Notes: generated by a model from the sequence alone, not told the origin. Numbered from the stretch's first letter, positions 33,334 through 42,300 are shown. The stretch: DNA of 64,000 nucleotides from Desulfolinea sp050305405 (GCA_050305405.1 JBNLFG010000006.1:62001-126000), one strand, 5' to 3'. Numbers and translations are program-made.

Positions 33334-34829
33334 TAGTGGGGTGACCTGAAATACTTCGTCGCGATGTCAGAAAAATCAACGTCGGTATGCTCGCGCAGGA
33401 CGCTGAAGAAATTATCCCCGCTGACGATCTGCTGGTTGTAGCGTGTGCGGTAATCCTGCAAAAAGGCGAAAAAGGCTTCGTCGCCGATGCGCGTACGGAG
33501 TTCTTCGAGGAAGTGGGCTGCATTAAAGTATGCGGAACCCCAGTAAGCGTGTTCTGTTGGGTTTTCGTTGACGCGCAAGTCAATCCAGGTACCTGTATCG
33601 TAGGCATTCAGGCGAACTACTCTCCACCAATTAAGTGATTCTGGAGCATAAGTTTCATAGTAGAGCATCTCGCTGTAAGCGCATAACATTTCGTCTAACC
33701 AAGGCTCATCTGCTTGGTTGTTGGCAACACTTTCAAAAAACCATTGATGGGCTGTTTCATGTGCAGAAACAGCAGTCAAGTGATTACTTGGCGTTCCATC
33801 ATAAAGGTTGTAATAAGCACGAGATTGAAAGTAGAAGGCGGAGTACTCCATACTATCATCAAAATCAGCCTGCACTGCGGTCAGCGATTTGTGCGGGTAT
33901 TCTCCATAAAGTTGGTTGTAAAGTTGCAGTGCGCGGACGGTGACGTTGAGAACTTCCTGCGCTGGTGCATCAAAGAAGACGGGGAAGTAGTAACTGTAGA
34001 CGGTCACATCGCCGACCTGCTGACTGACGACCTGATACTCGGTACTGGCAGAAATGACGAAAGCGCGCCCGGCTTCGAGTTGGTAACGTGTCCATTCGGC
34101 TTGGGGTTCGGCGTTGGCGCTGGTGGCGAAAACCACGCCCAAAGCAGTCGGGCGGACGTAGACATCGTAATCCGCTACATCATAGACAAGATGCTCGCCG
34201 AAATACCACGGCTCGGGCAAAGTCCACGCCCCGTTTTGACGCGGCACGACGAAGGGATACCAATTCGTTAGGTTGACTTGACGGGCGGTGTAGCCATAGA
34301 TCCGTGCCCGCGTTGCAGTAGGATCGCCCTGTTCTGCGAAGGGCAGATTGAGTGTGTACTGCATCTCGATCTGCGTATTTTTGCCGGGTTCAAGTGGCGT
34401 AGCGAGTGGGATAGTGAGTCGCTGCCCGTCGAGCGTGTAATTGATTGCTGCCCCGTCTACACTCAATTCGTGGATGATGATGCCACTCGCCCAGTAATTC
34501 GGTTCAACGGCGAGTAATAGGTCATTCAGCGTTTCGCCGCTTTTGTTGGGGTAGAGAATTGTCTGCTCGACTTCGACAGTTTTGGCGGCGTAATCGAGCG
34601 TAACGTACATGCTGTACCGCGCCCGCTTCAGCGGCACTTCGGTTGGGGTGGGGATGGGTGTCTCGGTGGGCGGCAGAGGTGTTTCCGAAGGGAGCGCTGT
34701 CGCCGAGGGAAGAGGCGTTGCTGTGGGAGCAGGAGGCAGCGTTGTTTGATTGCTGCCGCAGGCGCTGAGGGCGAAAAGCAAGAAGAAAGAGGAAAGAAGG
34801 ACGCGAAAATTCATGGGAGTATCAGACAT
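33333..34829 (-). CDS. M1-type metallopeptidase lipoprotein (second copy)
   Basis: A 498-residue paralogue of the gene downstream. The lipobox is LSAC in MNFRVLLSSFFLLFALSACGS. A linker very rich in Pro, Thr and Ser follows, then the N-domain (MYVTLDYAAKTVEVEQTILYPNKS) and the zinc motif HETAHQWFF with WLDEMLCAYSE, giving HExxH-x18-E. The GXMEN-like segment reads DSMEYSAFYF. The start may be the ATG at 34829 or, more consistent with lipoprotein signal length, the ATG at 34814; neither has a clear Shine-Dalgarno. Confidence 0.87.
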   Translation of the reverse strand: MSDTPMNFRVLLSSFFLLFALSACGSNQTTLPPAPTATPLPSATALPSETPLPPTETPIPTPTEVPLKRARYSMYVTLDYAAKTVEVEQTILYPNKSGETLNDLLLAVEPNYWASGIIIHELSVDGAAINYTLDGQRLTIPLATPLEPGKNTQIEMQYTLNLPFAEQGDPTATRARIYGYTARQVNLTNWYPFVVPRQNGAWTLPEPWYFGEHLVYDVADYDVYVRPTALGVVFATSANAEPQAEWTRYQLEAGRAFVISASTEYQVVSQQVGDVTVYSYYFPVFFDAPAQEVLNVTVRALQLYNQLYGEYPHKSLTAVQADFDDSMEYSAFYFQSRAYYNLYDGTPSNHLTAVSAHETAHQWFFESVANNQADEPWLDEMLCAYSEMLYYETYAPESLNWWRVVRLNAYDTGTWIDLRVNENPTEHAYWGSAYFNAAHFLEELRTRIGDEAFFAFLQDYRTRYNQQIVSGDNFFSVLREHTDVDFSDIATKYFRSPH

Positions 34830-34868
34830 GGAAGCGTAGTGGATGAAGCCTATTAAATTTATGAGTAC

Positions 34869-35069
34869 TTACTTATACAAAAAATTATGCGTAGCCACTG
34901 AAGCAGCCACTAGAGAGCCGATTGCGATAACAGTCAGCGGCTTGATGGGAAATTCTTTTTTGGGGGTGTCGCCTCGTTCGAGAGATTCTCTTGTCTCACG
35001 CTTTTGTTTTGCTTCGAGGGCAATTCCGACCGTTGCGGTCGCGGGAATGGCGGTACAAAACATACACAT
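34869..35069 (-). CDS. Small membrane-associated Cys-rich-start protein downstream of fur (66 aa)
   Basis: ATG at 35069 begins one base after the Fur stop, and the AAAAGGAG Shine-Dalgarno lies within the last Fur codons. The peptide starts MCMFCTAIPATATVGIALEAK, has a charged middle (KQKRETRESLERGD) and ends in one hydrophobic helix (LTVIAIGSLVAASVAT) with HNFLYK. CxxC at the start plus a single helix suggests metal or thiol chemistry at the membrane. The family is not recognised, but coupling to fur gives confidence that it is a real gene. Confidence 0.75.
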   Translation of the reverse strand: MCMFCTAIPATATVGIALEAKQKRETRESLERGDTPKKEFPIKPLTVIAIGSLVAASVATHNFLYK

Positions 35070-35070
35070 C

Positions 35071-35496
35071 TTATTTCTCCTTTTGACAATCTTCACAAAT
35101 TCCAAATAGTTGCAGCCAATGTTCCTGCACGACGAAACCATGTTTCTTCGCAACCGAGGTAAAGAAGGTGCCGAGATCGTCGCCTTCGAAATAGACCGCT
35201 TTTCTACATTTTTCGCAAATGAGCAGATGCTGGTGTCCCTCGGCATGGGCGAGATAGGCGTTGCAGCCTTGATCCTGATGCACGCGCTGGATGAGATGCA
35301 GTTCTTCGAGTTTTTCGAGCGTGCGGTAAACGGTGACCAGCCCCAGTTTGGGATAGGTCTCGCGTCCCAGATCGTAGACTTCATTGGGCGTCAGCGCACG
35401 TGGACTTCGGGCAACGGTCTCGACAACGGCGCGACGCGCATCTGTGAGACGGTAGCCTTGTGAGCGTAATTCGGTAAGCCAGTTTTCAGCATTCAT
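35071..35496 (-). CDS. Fur-family metalloregulator (Fur/Zur/PerR)
   Basis: A 141-residue repressor with an N-terminal winged helix (GYRLTDARRAVVETVARSPRALTPNEVY...LVTVYRTLEKLEELHLI) and a C-terminal metal and dimer domain (HAEGHQHLLICEKCRKAVYF ... CEDC). Two CxxC pairs form the structural zinc site. The HQHLLICEKC stretch is closest to Zur/Fur, but Fur, Zur and PerR cannot be told apart by eye. The promoter upstream contains a 14-bp palindrome, suggesting self-regulation. It is followed at once by a 66-codon gene. No metal transporter is adjacent. Confidence 0.93.
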   Translation of the reverse strand: MNAENWLTELRSQGYRLTDARRAVVETVARSPRALTPNEVYDLGRETYPKLGLVTVYRTLEKLEELHLIQRVHQDQGCNAYLAHAEGHQHLLICEKCRKAVYFEGDDLGTFFTSVAKKHGFVVQEHWLQLFGICEDCQKEK

Positions 35497-35539
35497 AAAA
35501 CACCTGTGGTTATTCGGTTGCCCTTGCGGAGTATTTGAA

Positions 35540-35579
35540 AATCGTTTTCGATTATAGACAGGGGGGAGAGGATGGTCAA
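35540..35579 (-). promoter_or_regulatory. Promoter and probable autoregulatory operator of fur
   Basis: Minus strand: TTGACC at 35574-35579, 17-nt spacer, TATAAT at 35551-35556. The palindrome AATCGAAAACGATT (35540-35553) overlaps the -10 box and start site, in the position of an operator. It is AT-rich like Fur-family boxes, but not a textbook Fur or Zur box. Confidence 0.75.
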
Positions 35580-35635
35580 GGCATCGAAAGTGAAAAGGGA
35601 TGCTTGAAGAGAGAGTGATAATGCTTACTTGTTAC

Positions 35636-35730
35636 TAAGTGTCTATCCTGAAAATCCCTCGTAGTGGCGACTTTAATCGCTCAGAACGGCTAAAGCCGTT
35701 ACTACAAAGGAATTTTCGGATAGATTGTAA
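35636..35730. repeat. MITE-like element, copy B (95 bp)
   Basis: Inverted copy of the element at 20058-20156, lacking one GTAG unit and differing at three bases. It overlaps the 3' end of the methyltransferase gene at 35702-36343, giving that gene its last codons (TIYPKIPL) and its TAG stop. Confidence 0.87.
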
Positions 35731-36343
35731 CTCTTTTCCCCCGTGCAAAGCGGACAAGCCCGTCTCCCATCCTGGTTACACTCTTGGTCAGTTGGAGATT
35801 TGCAGCGGTAAAGAGTTCTTGCAAATCAGCTTCTCCCCAGCGGAAGTGACGCTCGGCGCGTCCGGCGTAGTTGAGTAGGGTTTCGCGTGCCAAGCCCGTT
35901 AGTCCACGTCTGTCAGCAAGGGCCGTCGCGGCTGCGATACTCATCTGTTCGGATGGGTTGAGTAGGGCGATTGTCCCGTTGGGGGCAAGTAGGCGTGTCA
36001 TTTCATGGAGAGCGGCGCGGGGATCAGGAAGTAGGAATAAAAGGTTGGATGCGGTAATGAAATCGAAAGAAGAAAGGGGAAAGGGGAGTGCGGTGACATC
36101 TGCCAGCACAAGGTTGGGGTGCAGGGTGTTATGGAACATTTCAAGGGAGAGATCAGCCCCGATTGTGCGGCATCCGCTTTGGGCGAAGATGGCGGGTAGT
36201 AGTCCGGGACCGGTGCCCACGTCCAAGATAAGGGAAGCAGGTTTTGGGTCAAGCCACGAGGCGAAAGAGCGCAGCATGGCACCCCATCCGGTTTTGGTTT
36301 GGAGTTCGAGAAAATAGGCAGGGTCGTGGCTTAGGTCGGTCAT
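35702..36343 (-). CDS. Class I methyltransferase with repeat-derived C-terminus
   Basis: A 213-residue SAM-dependent methyltransferase of the UbiE-like kind: ILDVGTGPGLLPAIFAQSG is motif I (about 35-53), IGADLS is strand 2, VLADVTALPFPLSSFDFI is motif II, and ALLNPSEQMS follows. The final eight or so residues are encoded by the MITE-like element copy B, so the natural stop has been replaced. This likely does not harm the fold because it is beyond the core. The substrate is unknown. Confidence 0.85.
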   Translation of the reverse strand: MTDLSHDPAYFLELQTKTGWGAMLRSFASWLDPKPASLILDVGTGPGLLPAIFAQSGCRTIGADLSLEMFHNTLHPNLVLADVTALPFPLSSFDFITASNLLFLLPDPRAALHEMTRLLAPNGTIALLNPSEQMSIAAATALADRRGLTGLARETLLNYAGRAERHFRWGEADLQELFTAANLQLTKSVTRMGDGLVRFARGKRVTIYPKIPL

Positions 36344-36378
36344 CCTGAAAAGTGACGAGTGATGTGTGATTTCACGTT

Positions 36379-37293
36379 TTAGTTCAATACTTCAATATTC
36401 GGCAGGAGCGGGATGCGCTCGATGATGTCGATAAAATCGGCCTCGGTGATCTTGTCGTCGGGTTTGTCGATCAGGGCGCGTAGGGTGGCTTCCATGACGT
36501 TGGTGCCGAAGCTGCGCCCCTCGAGGCGTGGCGTGGATGTGACAAGCAGATGAACGCCACGCTCGCGCAGTTCTTCGACATTTTTGGCGGTGGTGGTGTT
36601 GGTGAGTACTATTTTGCCAGTTAGATCATCAGGCATGTGCGAGCGGATGGAGACGAAATCACCTGCCAGAATATCGGCTTCGTTGTAGTATTTTTCCCAT
36701 TTGGGCTCGGGCGGCTTATCCTGCGCCGAGCCGAGCGGGTAGAACCATTTGAAGGGGAAGAGTGTGATGATGGGCAGCAGGGTTGCGGCGATCATGTGTA
36801 CGCCGCGCAAGCTGCGTACGGGAATGGGCAGATCAAGCGAGAACATGAAATCGCCGAAGGTCGTGTCGCAGCCAGCATCGACGAGCGCTTTTGCCATCAC
36901 ATAGCGGTCAACGGCGGTGGTTTTGAGGGCTTTCATCCCTTTGAGTGTGCGCCCTTCTTCGTTGAGTTTTTCTTCGAGCGCTGCTACGGCACGTTGCACG
37001 AGCAATCCCTTGATACCGTTGCCGTCGCCGGCTTTGCTCTTTTGGATCGCCGCGCGGATGCGTTTAACTTCGCGGAAGTAGTAGCGTTTATCTGCTACGC
37101 CGAGATAGAATTCCACACCGCCGATGCCGAAAGCATCCACTTTGCCGTCATTTTCTTTGTAGGCGGCGAGAGCGGCATTAAAATCGGCATTGTAGCCTTT
37201 GCGGCTGATCTCACATTTTTCACCGAGAAATTCGTGCACGGTGCTGTGATCGCGTGATGAAGACCCCATGCTAATTGACAATATCTTTTTCAT
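36379..37293 (-). CDS. Quinate/shikimate dehydrogenase-like conserved protein
   Basis: A 304-residue soluble protein that begins MKKILSISMGSSSRDHS and includes GKVDAFGIGGVEFYLGVADKRYYFRE. It ends with a Rossmann-like stretch (DLTGKIVLTNTTTAKNVEELRERGVHLLVTSTP). Related Chloroflexota proteins are commonly annotated as quinate 5-dehydrogenase, and I follow that with caution because the usual shikimate-dehydrogenase signatures are not obvious. A hydrophobic patch (GVHMIAATLLPIITLFPF) in the middle is unusual for a soluble dehydrogenase. It is preceded by an AAAGGAG Shine-Dalgarno, and a small lipoprotein gene lies just upstream. Confidence 0.55.
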   Translation of the reverse strand: MKKILSISMGSSSRDHSTVHEFLGEKCEISRKGYNADFNAALAAYKENDGKVDAFGIGGVEFYLGVADKRYYFREVKRIRAAIQKSKAGDGNGIKGLLVQRAVAALEEKLNEEGRTLKGMKALKTTAVDRYVMAKALVDAGCDTTFGDFMFSLDLPIPVRSLRGVHMIAATLLPIITLFPFKWFYPLGSAQDKPPEPKWEKYYNEADILAGDFVSIRSHMPDDLTGKIVLTNTTTAKNVEELRERGVHLLVTSTPRLEGRSFGTNVMEATLRALIDKPDDKITEADFIDIIERIPLLPNIEVLN

Positions 37294-37304
37294 AGAAAAC
37301 TCCT

Positions 37305-37667
37305 TTAGCGAACGCCATTATCATAGTTTACGGTGAGCAACGTGAACGCGCCTTCGACCACCACAAAGGTTTGGTCTTGAGCGTATGGAATAAGGTTGAT
37401 GGATTCGGGATGCAGGATATATTCCCCCGCAGCCAGAGGGGTGCGGAACCGACCATTTTCGTCCGTAGCAATTTCGGTAACGCGCTTGCCATTAGGCTTG
37501 CTGATCGTTAAAGTTGCTTGGTACGGGAGATCAGGGCAGGGTTCACCGACCTGCATGGCCGGGCATTGTGGCCCGATCAGCACCTGCCCCTCGACACCCG
37601 TGTTTGGCGGGATGATAGGCACACAGGCGCTTAACGCAAAAAAGAGAAGCAGAAAGAGCTTTTTCAC
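37305..37667 (-). CDS. Small lipoprotein with carboxypeptidase-regulatory-like domain
   Basis: A 120-residue lipoprotein starting at GTG (37667), two nt after the coaX stop; the longer frame to 37718 runs inside coaX. Signal MKKLFLLLFFALSAC is a clear lipobox. The mature part has GVEGQVLIGPQCP, then YQATLTISKPNGKRVTEIATDENGRFRTPLAAGEYILHPES, the strand-turn pattern of carboxypeptidase-regulatory/Cna-B-like beta sandwiches. It is co-transcribed with coaX and functionally unknown. Confidence 0.75.
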   Translation of the reverse strand: MKKLFLLLFFALSACVPIIPPNTGVEGQVLIGPQCPAMQVGEPCPDLPYQATLTISKPNGKRVTEIATDENGRFRTPLAAGEYILHPESINLIPYAQDQTFVVVEGAFTLLTVNYDNGVR

Positions 37668-37669
37668 TT

Positions 37670-38434
37670 TTATTGATTCATTTCCCAGATCATCCGTAAT
37701 CCATCTAAGGTCAGCCACGGGGCGATGATGTCAATTACATCGGTCTGGCTGGCGATCAAATTCGAGAGTCCCCCTGTTGCGATAACTTTCATCTCTTCGC
37801 CGAGTTCTGTACGAAAGCGAGAGACCATCCCCTCGACCATGCTGACATAGCCAAAGAGTAATCCCGACTGCATCGCGTGGACGGTGTTTTTCCCGATCAC
37901 GGAGGGGGGACGTGCAATATCTACCGGAGGAAGTTTCGCTGCATGTTTAAAGAGCGCATCCGCCGCAAGATTAACTCCGGCTGTAATTGCTCCGCCAAGA
38001 TATTCGCCTTTAGCGTTGACGGCGTTAAAGGTCGTCGCTGTCCCAAAGTCAATTACGCAGGCGGGGCCACCATAAAGCTGATGTACAGCAACCGCATCCG
38101 CAACGCGGTCTGCGCCGACTGCGCCCGGGTTTTCGTAGAGTATCCGCACGCCGGTCTTGATGCCCACATCCACGATGAGGGGTTTGATCTTCAGGTATTG
38201 TTTGCAGGCTTGCTCCACATGCCGAGTCAGATGTGGAACAACGGAAGCAAGACAAATTCCGGTCAGGCAGCCGGTGTCGCATCCTGCTTGTTGGAGCACG
38301 CCCAAAAGCTGAAGCCCGTATTCGTCTGGCATCCGCTTGTGATCGGTAGCCAAACGCCAATGGGATTTTAGCGTTTCACCTTCGTAAAGACCAAGCGTTA
38401 GGTTGGTGTTGCCGATGTCTATGGTTAGAATCAT
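37670..38434 (-). CDS. coaX: Type III pantothenate kinase CoaX
   Basis: A 254-residue enzyme that phosphorylates pantothenate in the first step of CoA synthesis. DIGNTNLTLG (PHOSPHATE 1), NPGAVGADRVADAV, VIDFGTATTFNAV (PHOSPHATE 2 region) and GGAITAGVNLAADALFKHAAKLP are all present, the ASKHA-fold pattern specific to CoaX. Together with panD nearby (aspartate to beta-alanine) this gives two pantothenate/CoA functions within 1 kb, separated by structured RNA. It needs monovalent cation and does not respond to CoA feedback in characterised members. Confidence 0.95.
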   Translation of the reverse strand: MILTIDIGNTNLTLGLYEGETLKSHWRLATDHKRMPDEYGLQLLGVLQQAGCDTGCLTGICLASVVPHLTRHVEQACKQYLKIKPLIVDVGIKTGVRILYENPGAVGADRVADAVAVHQLYGGPACVIDFGTATTFNAVNAKGEYLGGAITAGVNLAADALFKHAAKLPPVDIARPPSVIGKNTVHAMQSGLLFGYVSMVEGMVSRFRTELGEEMKVIATGGLSNLIASQTDVIDIIAPWLTLDGLRMIWEMNQ

Positions 38435-38507
38435 ATTCTTATTTTGTCGATTGTGGATGGTGAATAATGTGCCGTGATTTTACCATTCCCCGCAGATTAA
38501 TTTAAAG

Positions 38508-38546
38508 CTAAAGCGCCTGGGTGAGGGGGGCACCCAAGCGCTTTAG
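38508..38546. repeat. Long near-perfect hairpin upstream of coaX
   Basis: CTAAAGCGC-C-TGGGTG and CACCCA-A-GCGCTTTAG around an AGGGGGG centre, with one mismatch per arm. It sits 74 nt upstream of the coaX start, without a U-tract. It may be an intergenic palindrome or a control hairpin for coaX. Confidence 0.65.
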
Positions 38547-38699
38547 TATATAGATTTTATCTATGCTACAAATATTTGTCAACATAGTTTTCTGTAGATT
38601 TTGAAATCAATTTTGTTGATTTTCGCCAAATAGAAGTTGAGCAAGCGCTTTTCAAAATGGCATTTTCTCCTTAGAAGTACAGGGTTTTTCCAAGTATAA

Positions 38700-38776
38700 A
38701 GGCATAGATAAAAAAACGGTGATGGTGGCAGTAATCACCCAGCCTGATTGCCAACGGATTTCCAGAGGAGGCTGGG
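38700..38776 (-). ncRNA. Structured element with terminator between panD and coaX
   Basis: On the minus strand a hairpin CCCAGCCT / AGGCTGGG (38738-38745, 38769-38776) is followed directly by GGTGAT / ATCACC (38718-38739) and a 7-T tract. The two share the GG(G) at their junction. It resembles a small RNA with terminator or a second terminator beyond panD. No known riboswitch signature was recognised. Confidence 0.55.
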
Positions 38777-38838
38777 GAAGCTTTTCGAAGTTTTTTGCTC
38801 GGAACCATTACATCATCCATAAAAGAAAAGAAAGATGG

Positions 38839-38862
38839 AAAAGCCCGCTTTTAGCGGGCTTT
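38839..38862 (-). terminator. Intrinsic terminator after panD
   Basis: AAAGCCCGCT / AGCGGGCTTT hairpin immediately after the panD stop, followed by a short T-run on the minus strand. Confidence 0.8.
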
Positions 38863-38865
38863 GAA

Positions 38866-39222
38866 CTACCTGATCTCTCGAATTGAGTTATCTTCGTTTA
38901 CCAACACCACGCTGGGATGCCACTCTTCGGGCAATGGTTCTTCAACAAGGGCGTAGCTCATAATGATGACATGGTCACCAGTTTGGACGAGGCGTGCCGC
39001 CGCACCGTTGGCTTTGATCTCACCGGAGCCGGGCTCGCCTGCAATGATGTAGGTTTCAAGGCGTGCGCCGCTTTCTACATCAACCACGTGGACGAGTTCA
39101 AATTCGCGGATACCGGCTGCATCGAGCAGGGTTTTGTCTACGGTTAAACTGCCGTCATAATTCAGATCGGCATCGGTCACCACCGCGCGGTGGATTTTTG
39201 CTTTTAGTAACTTGCGATACAT
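38866..39222 (-). CDS. panD: Aspartate 1-decarboxylase PanD
   Basis: A 118-residue pyruvoyl-dependent enzyme that makes beta-alanine for pantothenate. MYRKLLKAKIHRAVVTDADLNYDGSLTVD carries the self-cleavage site between Gly and Ser (YDGSLT), generating the pyruvoyl group, and includes the conserved His, Arg and Lys near the active site. NGAAARL is the third conserved block. Length is slightly shorter than the 126-residue E. coli protein. It lies between metH and coaX, with a palindrome upstream and a terminator downstream. Confidence 0.95.
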   Translation of the reverse strand: MYRKLLKAKIHRAVVTDADLNYDGSLTVDKTLLDAAGIREFELVHVVDVESGARLETYIIAGEPGSGEIKANGAAARLVQTGDHVIIMSYALVEEPLPEEWHPSVVLVNEDNSIREIR

Positions 39223-39238
39223 TTTGTCCTCTTCACAG

Positions 39239-39271
39239 AAGTGACAGTCACCTTTAAGGTGACTGTCACTT
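39239..39271. repeat. Palindromic repeat AAGTGACAGTCACC, copy 2
   Basis: Perfect palindrome AAGTGACAGTCACC-TTTAA-GGTGACTGTCACTT between metH and panD. Same family as 26641-26673. Confidence 0.75.
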
Positions 39272-39311
39272 TGTATTATAAATAAACTTCCTGCTTTTTC
39301 GTAGATAAAAT

Positions 39312-42300
39312 CTACTTACTCAACTGCTCCGTCCTACTCTCTCCAACCGTAAAATAACTCGCATCGGGATGATGCAAAATGATCGCCGCCGTTGATTGTT
39401 CGGGGATCAGCTGATACGCCGCACTCAGGGTCATGCCGAGCGCGTCTTTAACGGGGAGTAACTCAAAGACCTTCAGATGGTCATCCAAATCGGGGATTGC
39501 GGGGTAGCCCCACGAATAGCGTTTACCCTGCCCAGCGGGGATTCCCATTTCGCGTTGGATATGTTTATGCAGATATTCAGCCGCCGCTTCAGCAGTCTGC
39601 ACAGCCAAGCCGTGCACAAAATAACCTTCTGAGTAATCATTGGCGGCTTGCAGTGCGTCAAATTTCTCTGTTGCTTCCTGCCCAACGGTGACTACCTGAA
39701 AAGCGACCACGTCCATTTGCTCAGAACCGACGGGGGCAAAATAATCTGCCAGACACAGGTTCTTTCCTGTGCTTTGGCGCGGGAAGGAAAATCGCTGTAG
39801 AGGCGAAGGGTCATTCGCTTGCTCAGGATCATAGATCACCAAATCATCACCATCTGCCTGACAGGGGAAGAAACCGTATACGCCCTGTGGTTTCAGCCAG
39901 CCCGTTTGCAAGGCATCCTTCTTCATCTTCGCCAGCCGCGCTTCAAATTCGGCTTCAAGTTTTTCCCACTCTTCGCCGTGGGTGTTTTTCGCGCCCCACG
40001 ACAAACGGAAAAGCTCTTTTTTGTAGAGATGCTCAAAAATCATTTCCAGTGGCATATCTTTAACAATTTGTGCGCCCAATTTTGATGGAAGTGGAATAGG
40101 TTTTGGCTCGGTCTTTGAACGTTGGATGCTGACTTTCTTCGTGGATTTCTCTTGGGATGCCCGCTCCGCTTCGCGCGTGACCTGAGCTTGCAACCGTTTC
40201 ATAAGCGCTGGTTTGCGTCCCGCATCTTGCAGCTCTTCCATCGTCTCGAGACCTTCAAAAGCATCTTTACAATAGAAAGCGCCTGCGTCATACCAATTTC
40301 CATCTTCGGTTTTGTTGATGCGCTGCCCAAAACGCCGATTGATCGCCGCCCCGCCCAAAAGCACGGGGATATTCTGTTTACGGCGATGCAATTCGTTGAT
40401 GATCAACGGCATCTGCTTGGATGTACTCACCAGCAAAGCAGAGAGACCAACAGCATCTGCATTTTGCTCGATAGCGGTATTGATGATCGTCTCAGCCGGA
40501 ACTTGTTTACCCAGATCAACAACTTCAAAGCCGTTATTACTCAAAATTGTTTTGACGAGATTTTTGCCAATATCATGCACATCACCATAAACGGTTGCGA
40601 GCACAACCTTGCCTTTGGATGTCCCTTCGGCTTGCTCCAGATATTGCTCCAGGCGGGCGACGGCTTTCTTCATCACTTCAGCGGATTGCAATACAAAGGG
40701 CAGAATCAATTCTCCAGCACCGAATTTATCACCAACTTCTTTCATGGCGGGGAGCAGGACAGTATTGAGGGCATGGATAGCAGAATCATGTTTCTTCTCT
40801 ACAATGGTTTCCATGATCTCGCCCGCTATAATTTCATCCACATCGTTCTCCACGCTTTCAGACTCCCCAACTTTTCCTGGCTGTCTGAAAACGATGCGCC
40901 AGTGCAGGCGTTCGGCGAGGCTCATGCCTTCAGTGGGATTGGTTTGGGTGGTGGAGGCTGTCGCTTCGCGCCCTTCAAAGTATTCGATCACGCGCTGAAG
41001 AGCATCCGGGCGGCGATTGAAAATCAGGTCTTCTACCAACTCGCGCTCATTGTCGGGGATTTCTGCATAGGGCGGGGTGGTTGCTGGATTGACAATTGCC
41101 ATATCCAACCCAGCTTGAACACAGTGATAAAGGAAGGCGCTGTTGATGATATGCCGGGCGGCTTTATTCAATCCAAACGATACGTTGCTAACACCCAAAG
41201 AGGTAAAGACACCGGGCAATTCAGATTTAATTAGTTTGATGCCTTCGATGGTCTCTTTGGCAGAATCGATATATTCGGCTTCGCCGGTGGCGAGAGTGAA
41301 GGTTAGGGCGTCGAAGACGAGGTCGTAGGGTTGCAGACCATGCTCGTTGACGGCAATATCGTAAATTCGTTTGGCTACTTCCAGTTTGCGCTCGGCGGTC
41401 TTTGCCATCCCTTTTTCGTCAATGGTTAAGACCAAAACGGCGGCATTATGTTTTCGTGCCAAGGCAAAAACCTTGTCGGCTTTTTCGCGGCCGCTTTCGA
41501 GATGAGTGGAGTTGATTAGTGAGCGCCCGGGAGCAACCTTTAGCCCAGCTTCCATCACAGCAACGTCGGTCGTGTCGAAAACCAAAGGCACGTCGATGCC
41601 CGCCGTAACCAGCTTGCGGACGACATCGTGCATAAGCTGGGCTTCATCATCGTTTTCAGTCACAGCCACCGAAATATCGAGGGCGTGCGAGCCGCTGTCC
41701 ACTTGTCCACGGGCAACTTCGAGAATCTCGTCCCAATTTTCTTCGAGCAAGAGGCGTTTGAATTTACGGCTGCCCTGCGCGTTGCAGCGCTCGCCGATGA
41801 TTAACGGAGCAGGCTCCTGGCGCATGGTAAAGGATCGGATCCCGGAAGCAAGCCGAGGCGTCGTGAGTATCGGGCGCGGCGGATGCTTTTTGCCGTGCAT
41901 CCGTTTGACGAGCGCATCCAGATGAGCAGGGGTCGTCCCACAACATCCGCCCACCACAGAAATATTATTTTTCTCGACAAACTCCATCAGCGCGTCCGCA
42001 AAGGGTTCGGGCTGGAGCGGGTAAACGGCTTCGCCATCCACGTTGAGCGGCAGCCCGGCGTTGGGGATGCAAGAAACGGGCAGGGCGGCGTTTTCGCCGA
42101 GGAACTGGATCGGCTCGCGCATATGTTCGGGGCCGGTGGAGCAGTTCATGCCGATGATGTCGATGGGCAGCCCCTCGAGGATGGACAGCGCGGCGGCGAT
42201 GTCGGTGCCGAAGAGCATTCTGCCCGTCGTATCGAGCGTGATTTGGGCTTGGATCGGTACCCGAATTTTTGTCTCGGCGAAGGCTTTTTCAACGCCACTG

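Noticed and set aside
38700..38790. Fluoride-type riboswitch on the plus strand (GGTGATGG...)
   Set aside because: The beginning resembles the consensus, but the following conserved part is missing and no plus-strand gene lies downstream.
40122..41234. 370-codon plus-strand ORF inside metH
   Set aside because: Antisense shadow; no homology pattern and the opposite strand encodes the conserved pterin and B12 domains.
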